A stretch of 52,321 nt of DNA from the NCBI GenBank assembly GCA_033557835.1, contig JAWQRO010000151.1, positions 1 through 52,321 on the forward strand. Reading direction: 5' to 3'. The notes below the pieces were generated by a model that was given only the letters and a program-made list of their open reading frames with translations, made no database searches and was not told the origin of the DNA. This stretch comes from Helochares maculicollis (Eukaryota > Arthropoda > Insecta > Coleoptera > Hydrophilidae). How positions within the stretch are numbered: the stretch's first letter is position 1; every line of letters begins with the position of its first letter. This document shows, piece after piece, positions 44,430 through 52,321 of this stretch. Made by a program: the position numbers and the translations under genes.

Positions 44430-46950
44430 ACTGGCGATTGTGGCCGAGAAATGGTGTGTTAGGTTTGGCAGTGAGCCAACCTGTCAGGTCTCACTGCAAG
44501 TTGACCAGAGCTAAATCGGTGAGTCGTTTTGCAGCAAAAAGCATCAGTCTACTTAGGTCAGTTCGGCTGAAAAAAGCCAGGTAAGCTCATCTTATTTCGC
44601 AGTCTCAGCCAGAATGTCAGTTAAGGTCAACTCGAGGTCAAAAACGCTATGGCCTCGTCACTTCGAGACAACACCCGATAAAACTCAATCTACGGGAAAC
44701 ACTGAGAAGTTAGATCAGTCAGCTTATATTCAAAACCGTAAGATCAACTCAGGTCAGTTTTTAGTAAAAACCAACCAGTGAGCCTAGATCCGAATAAAAT
44801 TAAAACCGTTGTCAATTTAGGCCAATTTGTTGTAAAACCGTCAGGTGAACTCGAGTTAGATTGAAATTAAAACTGTGGTCATCTTAGATCAATTTATAGT
44901 AAAAACTGTTAGGTGCGTTTGTGACTGATTAAAATAAAACCGTTGCCAACTTTGGTAAGCTAGCGGCTTTAGCCGCTAGGGCTGCTCGCAGGCAAAATCG
45001 TCAGGTCAGACTGGAATTAAAACCGCCCGATCAACTTACGGCCAAGACCGTCAGATCCGCTCAGGGCAGTTTATAATAAAAACCAACCAGTGAGCCTAGA
45101 TCCGAATAAAATTAAAACCGTTGTCAATTTAGGCCAATTTGTTGTAAGACCGTCAGGTGAACTCGAGTTAGATTGAAATTAAAACTGTGGTCATCTTAGA
45201 TCAATTTATAGTAAAAACTGTTAGGTGCGTTTGTGACTGATTAAATTAAAACCGTTGCCAACTTTGGTAAGCTAGCGGCTTAAGCCGCTAGGGCTGCTCG
45301 CAGCCAAAATCGTCAGGTCAGACTGGAATTAAAACCGCCCGATCAACTTACGGCCAAGACCGTCAGATCCACTCAGGGCAGTTTATAATAAAAACCGACC
45401 AATGAGCTTAGTTCAGAATGAAATTAAACCCGTTGTCAATTTAGGCCAAGTTGTTGTAAAAACCGTCAGGTGAACTCAAGTCAGATTGAAATTAAAACTG
45501 TGGTCATCTGAGATCAGTTTATAGTAGAAACCGTTAGATGCGTTTGTGTCAGATTGAAATTAAAACCGTTGCCAAGTTTGGTAAGCTAGCGGCTTAAGCC
45601 GCTATGGCAGCTCGCAGCCAAAATCGTCAGGTCAGATTGGAATTAAAGCCGCCAGATCATAGTAAATGCCGCCAGTTCAAGTCAGACTGAAATTAAAGCC
45701 GTCGGATCCACTCAGGAGAGTTTATAGTAAAACCCGACCAGTGAGCTTAAATCAGAATGAAATTAAATCCGTTGTGAACTTAGGCCAATTTGTTGTAGAA
45801 ACCGTCAGGTGAACTCGACTCAGAATTAAAATTGTTCTCAACTTATATCAGTTTATAGTAAAAACCGTTAGGTGCGTTTGTGTCAGATTGAAATTAAAAC
45901 CGCTAACAACTTACGTTATGTAGAGGCTGAAGCCGCTAAGGCAACACGCAGCCAAAATCGTCAGGTCAGATTGGAACTTAAGCCGCCAGATCATAGTAAA
46001 TGCTGCCGGTTCAAGTCAGACTGAAATTAAAGCCGTCAGATCCACTCAGGGCAGTTTATAGTAAAACCCGACCAGTGAGCTTAAATCAGAATGAAATTAA
46101 AACCGTTGTCAACTTAGGCCAATTTGTTGTAGAAACCGTCAGGTGAACTCCACTCAGAATTAAAATTGTTCTCAACCTATATCAGTTTATAGTAAAAACC
46201 GTTAGGTGCGTTTGTGTCAGATTAAAATTAAAACCGTTGCCAACTTTGGTAACCTAGCGGCTTAACCCGCTACGGCAGCTCGCAGCCAAAATCGTCAGAT
46301 CAGATTGGAATTAAAACCGCCAGATCAGCTTACGGCCAAAACCGTCACGTCAGCTCAGGACAGTTTATGGTAAAAACCGACCAGTGAGCTTAGATCAGAA
46401 TGAAATTAAAACCGTTGTCAACTTAGACCCATTTGTATTTAAAAACCGTCAGTTGAGCTAGAGTAAGATTAATATTAAAAACCGTCAATTGAGCTAGAGT
46501 AAGATTAATATTAAAAATCGTCAATTGAGCTAGAGTAAGATTAATATTAAAAACTGTCAATTGACCTAGAGTAAGATTACAATTAAAACTGTGCTCAACT
46601 TAGTAAAATTTGTACTGAAAACCGTCATGTGCGCTCGAGTTAGATTGAAATGAAAACGATGGTCTTAGATCCGTTTATAATAAATACAGTTAGGTACGTT
46701 TGTGTCAGATTGAACTTAAAACCGTTGTCAACTTAGGTTAGATAGCTGCTTAAGCTGCTAGGCCAGATCGCAACTAAAATCGTCAGGTCAGATTGGAATT
46801 AAAGCCGCCAGTTCAAGTCAGACTAAAATTAAAGCCGTCAGATCCACTCAGGAGAGTTTATAGTAAAACCCGACCAGTGAGCTGAAATCAGAATGAAATT
46901 AAAACCGTTGTCAACTTAGGCCCATTTAATAAAAATAAAAACCGTCAGGT
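44430..46950. repeat. Satellite-like array, block 1 (higher-order unit ~312-335 bp with a palindrome)
   Basis: The array is built from words such as aaaaccgtcaggtgaactcg, gattgaaattaaaaccgttg and agtttatagtaaaaaccg. A higher-order unit is marked by gctagcggcttaagccgcta at 45271, with versions at about 44959, 45585, 45920 and 46253 (steps of 312, 314, about 335 and about 333 bp). The first two copies (about 44758-45060 and 45070-45372) are nearly identical. Non-coding. Confidence 0.93.
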
Positions 46951-49500
46951 GAGTTTAGATCATATTGAAACCGTTGTCACCTCAGGTCGGTTCACAACCA
47001 ATATTGTGAGGTAAAATTTAAATTAAAATTGCTACATCAACTCAGGTAAGCTGAATATCAAACCCGTCAGGTCAACTTAGGCCACTTTGTAGTAAAAAAC
47101 CGTCAGGTCAGCTCAAGTTAGATAGAAATTAAAACCGCTACGTCAACTGATGTTAGTTCGGGACAAAAACTACCAGATCAGCTCGCAGTCAAAACCATCA
47201 GATCACAGTAAATGCTTCCTGTTCAAGTCAGACTGAAATTAAAGCCACTAAACCAACTCAAGTCAGCTCGCAGTCAAAACCGCCAAGTCAGCCTACGTCA
47301 GAGTTCATAGTGAAAACAGGTAGATCAGTTTCGGTCAGATTCGAACTGCCTGATCAACCTAGGTCAGCTCGCAGTTAAAACCGTCAGATTATAGTAAATG
47401 CCGCCGGTTTAAGTCAGACTGAAATTAATGCCGCTAAGCCAATTCAAGTCAGCTCGCTGTCAAACTGCCAGGTCAAAGAAAATAGTGAAAACAGGTAAAT
47501 CAATTTCGGTCAGATTAAAACTGCCTGGTCAAACCAGGTCAGCTCGCAGTAAAAACTGTCAAGAGCATAGTAAATGCAGCCGGTTCAAGTCAGACTAAAA
47601 TTAAAACCGCTAAGCCAATTCAGGTCAGTTCGCAGTCAAAAACCGCTGCCTGGTCAGCTCGCAGTTAAAACCGTCAGATTATAATAAATGCCGCCAGTTG
47701 AAGTCAAACTGAAATTAAAGCCTCTAAGCCAACTCAGGTCAGCTCGCTGTCAATACCGCCAGGTCAGCCTATGTCAGAGAAAATTGTGAAAACAGGTAAA
47801 TCAATTTTGGTCAGATTAGAACTGCCTGGTCAAACCAGGTCAGCTCGCAGTCAAAACCGTCAGATCAAAGTAAATGCAGTCAATTTCAAGTCAGACTGAA
47901 TTTAAAGCCGTTAAACCAACTCAAGTCAGCTCGCTGTCAAAAGCACCAGGTTAGCCTACGTCTGAGTTCATATTGAATACAGACAGATCAGTTTCGGTCA
48001 ACTTAGAACTGCGTGGTCAACCAAGGTCAGCTCGCAGTTAAAACCGTCAGATTATAGTAAATGCGGTCGGTTCAAGTCAGACTGAAATTAAAGCCACTAA
48101 GCAAACTCAGGTCAGCTCGCTGTCAAAACCGCCAGGTCAGCCTATGTCATAGGAAATAGTGAAAACAGATAAATCAATTTCGGTCAGATTAAAACTGCCT
48201 GGTCAAACCAGGTCAGCTCGCAGTCAAAACCGTCAGATCAAAGTAAATGCACTCAATTTCAAGTCAGACTGAATTTAAAGCCGTTAAACCAACTCAAGTC
48301 AGACTGAATTTAAAGCCGTTAAACCAACTTAAGTCAGCTCGCTGTCAAAAGCACCAGGTTAGCCTACGTCTGAGTTCATATTGAATACAGACAGATCAGT
48401 TCCGGTCAACTTAGAACTGCGTGGTCAACCAAGGTCAGCTCGCAGTTAAAACCGTCAGATTATAGTAAATGCGGCCGGTTCAAGTCAGGCAGAAATTAAA
48501 GCCACTAAGCAAACTCAGGTCAGCTCGCTGTCCAAACCGCCAGGTCAGCCTATGTCAGAGGAAATAGTGAAAACAGATAAATCAATTTCGGTCAGATTAA
48601 AACTGCCTGGTCAAACCAGGTCAGCTCGCAGTGAAAACCGTCAGAGCATAGTAAATTCAGCCGGTTCAAGTCAGACTAACATTAAAACCGCTAAGCCAAC
48701 TCAGGTCAGCTCGCAGTCAAAAACTGCTACGTCAGAGTACATAGTGAAAACAGGTAGATCAGTTTCAGTCACATTAGAACTGCCTAGTCAACATAGGTCA
48801 GCTCGCAGTTTAAACCGTCAGATCATAGTAAATGCCGCCAGTTCAAATCAGACTGAAATTAAAACCGCCAAGCCAACTCAGGCCAGCTCGCAGTCAAAAC
48901 CGCCAGGTTAGACTACGTCAGAGTACATAGTGAAAACAGGTAGATCAGTTTCGGTGAGATTAAAAAACTAACGCAGTCAAAAGTCGCTAGGTCAGTCTAC
49001 GCCAGAGTTCATAGTGAAAACAGGTAGATCAGTTTCGGTCAGATTAAAACTGCCTGGTCAACCCAGGTCAGCTCGCAGTCAAAACCGTCAGATTATATTA
49101 AATGCTTCCGGTTCAAGTCAGACTGAAATTAAAACCGTCAAAGCAACTCAGGTCAGCTCGCAATCAAAATGCGCCAGGTCAGTCTACGTCAGAAGATATA
49201 GTGAAAACAGGTAGATCAGTTTCGGTCAGATTAGAACTGCCTGGTCAGCTCGCAGTCAAAACTGTCAGATCATAGTAAATGCAGCCGGTTCAAGTCAGAC
49301 TAAAATCAAAGCCAATTCAGGCCAGCTCCCAGTCAAAATCGCCAGGTCAGCCTACGTTCATAGTGAAAATAGCCCAATCAGTTCAGGTCAGATTAAAACT
49401 GCCAAGTCAACCCAGGTCAGCTGGCGGTCAAAACCACCAGATCAGCTCTGGTAAATTCATAGTGAAAACTGTCAGGCCACCTTCAGAGTGAACCTTACAG
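46950..49500. repeat. Satellite-like array, block 2 (higher-order unit ~187 bp)
   Basis: Same vocabulary (gtcagctcgcagtcaaaacc, gtcagattaaaactgcctgg) but a different higher-order unit. The landmark ggttcaagtcagactgaaat recurs near 47221, 47407, 47583, 47697, 47884, 48070, 48257, 48479, 48664, 48840, 49111 and 49288, mostly 176-187 bp apart. Plus-strand frames such as 48552-48911 are open only because the words lack stops in one frame; they repeat QVSSQSK/IVKTGRSVSVRL and are not genes. Confidence 0.93.
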
Positions 49501-51930
49501 TGAAAACCACCAGGACACCTCCGCCACGTGCAAACAACACGGTTAATCACCAAAAATCAGTTTATAAACCCCCGATTTCGCCAAGCCACATCAGTGGAGC
49601 CACGAGGAACAAGGTAGTAAACACGTGAACGTGTCGGAAGGGTGCGGGTCAGGTAACATCTTGGATTAATACTCTAAGGGCAACATAATACGACATACAT
49701 TATATAGTTGACTTCGGGCAAGCAACGCGGAACATCGCAGCGGCAGCTCTATCGCCGGCAGACACTCCTTCTTCCAGTAAACAACAAAACGCCACCCCTT
49801 TGCCACCCTCGAATTATAAATGTAGCGAAAATCTTACCTAAGTCTTGGAGTTTAAATTCGTACAAAACAAGGCTGCATGAGATTAAGATGGGCCTTAGGC
49901 TCCGCTTTGAAGTCGAGTTTAATTATTAAAAAAGAAATTGTTTAAGTCGGGGGATAATTCGGCTCTAAGACCCTTTGATATAAGCAACACAACACACGGC
50001 CTTAAGCGGGGAAAAAATGATGCTTTGATGTCCCCGCAAGACTCGACAAGAAATTTTCTTGGAAAACAACGGCTTGCATGCGTCATGACGCATTCCCGCT
50101 TATCGCGATTTCTTTGTTCCCAAATGCAATTGTTCCGATTATCAATATCACCTATTGTAACGAGCCGTTCGTTCTTAGCTTGCCGCCGCCTTTTGTTGTT
50201 GATACTGTTCCACCGTTATTTACACCGATTATTGTTATGTTTACGCCATTACCATGTTTACGATTTTTCAATAAATCAAGTTGCCTCCTGCACATTCGCA
50301 GGTTTTTACGCGTTCACGTTATGATTTCCTTTTCTTCGATGCCTACGTTAATTACCGGATTCCGAGTATCATGTGGCGAGTTTAAAAGATGAATTTCTCT
50401 CATTGTACGGCCTACTTGTCCTTTTGGTACGCGACGAACCTCTTGTTTTAATTTTATGATTTACGCGGCAAATATTTATGATTGTAAACGTCTATTTAGC
50501 TTATTTACGATTTAGAGGCGTTTTCTTGACTACCGTGGTTGTACAACAGCTACTACGGTAGTAAGTACACCGTTTGTGCATTATATTACGCAACGGTAAG
50601 CGAATTACAACGCTTGTAGGGATTTTTACTTTGCAAACCGTCAAACCGACTTTGACGTTCAATGCGGTTGATTGAAAAGAAGAAGAGCAATAGACAACAT
50701 TTGCGGCTTTATGGTGGTAGTTTTGCTAATTGACAGCTAACGTTCGTCAGTCGATCGCGTAACGAGTGACGGGCAATCGTAAATACAGACAAGGGCGTGC
50801 AAATCACGAAATTAAAATTAAATAGCGCAATACCGAAAGCTCACAAGCGCATTTCCCCAAAATATCTAAATTAGCCTGGTGTTCATTTTTTCATCACGAA
50901 TTGGCTTTTTTCGAGCTTATTGATTTTGTCGCGGGGTTTAGGGTATAGGGGGTCATAAGTTTAATTGTGTTGACAGGAGAGGGCTCAACGGCGAATCTCC
51001 GGCGATATTTTAGTTTTTCGAGCGCGTAGCTACTTCCTTATAAAATTTTTAACCGACATTTTCTCTCCTTAAATATCGATTTAAAAATTAGATTATTTAG
51101 GCGGCGCTCCGATCCGAATTGGAAATGTAGCGTTATTTCTACGGTGTCGCTCGAAAATTTGATTACGTACCTCCTAAAATGCAATTAGAGCTGAAATCAA
51201 GCAAAATGTAAGAAATTTTCAGCGCCCTACTTTTCCTGCGAGGGGAAAAACGTCATTTTTATATTTTTTCTCGGCTTTTTTCACCGCACCGCTTTGATCT
51301 CGATTTCCCTTTTGAAAAGCGTTTCCCTCGTCTCGCGAAAAAATATTGAAGGGAGACTAAATTTTTTTGATTGTTCAATTTTTAGGACAGGTACACGGGC
51401 GTTCCTCGACCGTTTCTACTAACTACCCCGTTCTCTAGAGCAAGGGTGTACATTAATTCCCAACCAGCCAACCAGGAGATATAAATCTTTCTGTAGAGGC
51501 GTTGTTGGGGGTTAGGGGAAAAAATGCGGAGGCCGCTCCGCTTGCTGCAACCGGACCGCAGGTACTTCTAAATTAGGATTTTGGTGCTCGGGGGTAAGAG
51601 TTGTGCTTAGGGATAGTGCTTCAAGGTATGACTTATGTTATTCTGTCGGGCTGAGGGGCGAAGAGAGATTCCAGGAGAACAGGAACATAATTTAAAGGGG
51701 CATATCACTCGTGCGTTTTATAATTTTCTGGGCTGAAGGTGAATTTGGTCGCTTCATTTTTATGTTGTCGTTACTTTAAACGGGTAGTAACCGCCCTTTC
51801 TTACGATTATTTATTTTAAAGCATTAAAGTGCGCGGACCGGCTTCTTTGCTTACAGTGAATTTCGACAAATTTACCCCACTGATTGTGTTCTAGTCGGAC
51901 AGACCTTCCGTTTTTACCCCTGATTGAATC
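49500..51930. other. Intergenic stretch with no recognised gene
   Basis: Composition is less repetitive and somewhat richer in GC. Overlapping plus-strand frames (49708-49929, 49938-50324, 50078-50392) have no domain I recognise. A decayed transposon or part of an unseen gene's non-coding region is possible. Confidence 0.4.
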
Positions 51931-51939
51931 GCCTTAACT

Positions 51940-52185
51940 TGAGCTGACCTAATGGAATTTTATGTTAATTGATTTGAGCTGATCTGGTGGCTCTGAGCTG
52001 GTCAGATAGATATTTGCTGATCTAACCAAGCAGATTTTCTAACCTGAGCTACCATGACGAATTTTTCGGAGCTGACCTGAGGCATTGTTTCAAAGTAGCC
52101 TGAGCTGATTTGGTGCATGTTGTTGTGATCTGACCCGGTGGATTATATGAGCTGACTTGAGCTAGGGATGCAAATCACCAGATCA
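51940..52185. repeat. Same satellite vocabulary in inverted orientation
   Basis: ttgagctgacctaatgg, tgagctgatctggtgg, ggagctgacctgaggc and tgagctgacttgagct recur over about 240 bp. gagctgacctga is the reverse complement of tcaggtcagctc, the key word of the 44.4-49.5 kb array. Units are degenerate, with no coding frame. Confidence 0.75.
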
Positions 52186-52196
52186 ATTCGCTACTA

Positions 52197-52321
52197 TTGG
52201 GTTGTTCGGAAAGTAATTTCGTTTTTTTCCCAACAGATAGGGCTAATCATATTTTACAGCCAACTTCACACTTAAGTCGCATACAAGTTATATATTTTGA
52301 CAGGTGGTATAGTAAGGCTTG
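52197..52321 (+). mobile_element. 5' end of a mariner-family element, cut by the window edge
   Basis: After a TA dinucleotide, ttgggttgttcggaaagtaa followed by tttcgttttttt matches the terminal repeat style of mariner elements (TTGGGT.GTCCGAAAAGTAAT class). The element's coding region would start beyond 52321. Its completeness is unknown. Confidence 0.75.

Noticed and set aside
48552..49491. Run of plus-strand frames with QSK/VKTGRS repeats as a possible repeat protein
   Set aside because: They follow the satellite words exactly, are interrupted by stops, and have no start context or conserved domain.
49938..50392. Two overlapping frames with hydrophobic segments as a membrane protein
   Set aside because: No recognisable family, no splice support, and the frames overlap in different phases.

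Overview
This is nuclear DNA from an insect. It holds spliced genes with GT-AG introns, a Dpr-family neuronal Ig gene, a PI3-kinase adaptor gene, and relics of several mariner subfamilies. The order cannot be fixed from the window; a beetle is plausible but unproven. Most of the window is AT-rich and built from short-unit tandem arrays and old dispersed repeats. Only about 4% of it is recognisable protein-coding sequence.

Layout. (1) 383-2055, plus strand: the 3' end of a dpr gene (second Ig domain and hydrophobic C-terminus). The first Ig domain lies off the left edge. (2) 2.2-15.7 kb: no gene recognised. It contains two arrays of one related 19-bp unit (3.15-5.0 kb and 6.68-7.13 kb), three tandem copies of an exact 150-bp unit (11.5 kb), a two-copy hairpin-bearing repeat (12.9-13.3 kb) and copies of a dispersed repeat family. 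(3) 16547-27992, minus strand: what looks like the complete coding region of a class IA PI3-kinase regulatory subunit. Seven coding exons join in frame to 805 codons, with an untranslated leader exon near 28.13-28.3 kb. The predicted protein reads SAM - C1 - RhoGAP-like - SH2 - inter-SH2 coiled coil - SH2, with no SH3. Two introns hold mariner relics. (4) 28.3-44.2 kb: no gene recognised. It has a ~5 kb domain of 'ctag-gaatct' style repeats with ~235-bp and 21-bp periodicities, a GC-rich island near 34.9 kb, 27-bp and 21-bp arrays at 36.4-37.7 kb, and a composite array of long hairpins joined to mariner transposase fragments (38.98-41.85 kb). (5) 44.3-49.5 kb: a ~5 kb array built from a 'gtcaggtcagctc' vocabulary. 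Its higher-order period changes from about 312-335 bp (with a 20-bp palindrome) to about 187 bp. The same vocabulary returns in opposite orientation at 51.9-52.2 kb, next to the start of another mariner element cut by the window edge.

The two genes are not an operon and nothing in the sequence links their functions. Dpr proteins are cell-surface synaptic recognition molecules. The PI3K adaptor couples phosphotyrosine receptors, such as the insulin receptor pathway, to the p110 lipid kinase. The most unusual items are the SAM-C1 front end of the PI3K adaptor, the hairpin/mariner composite array, and the palindrome-bearing higher-order satellite.
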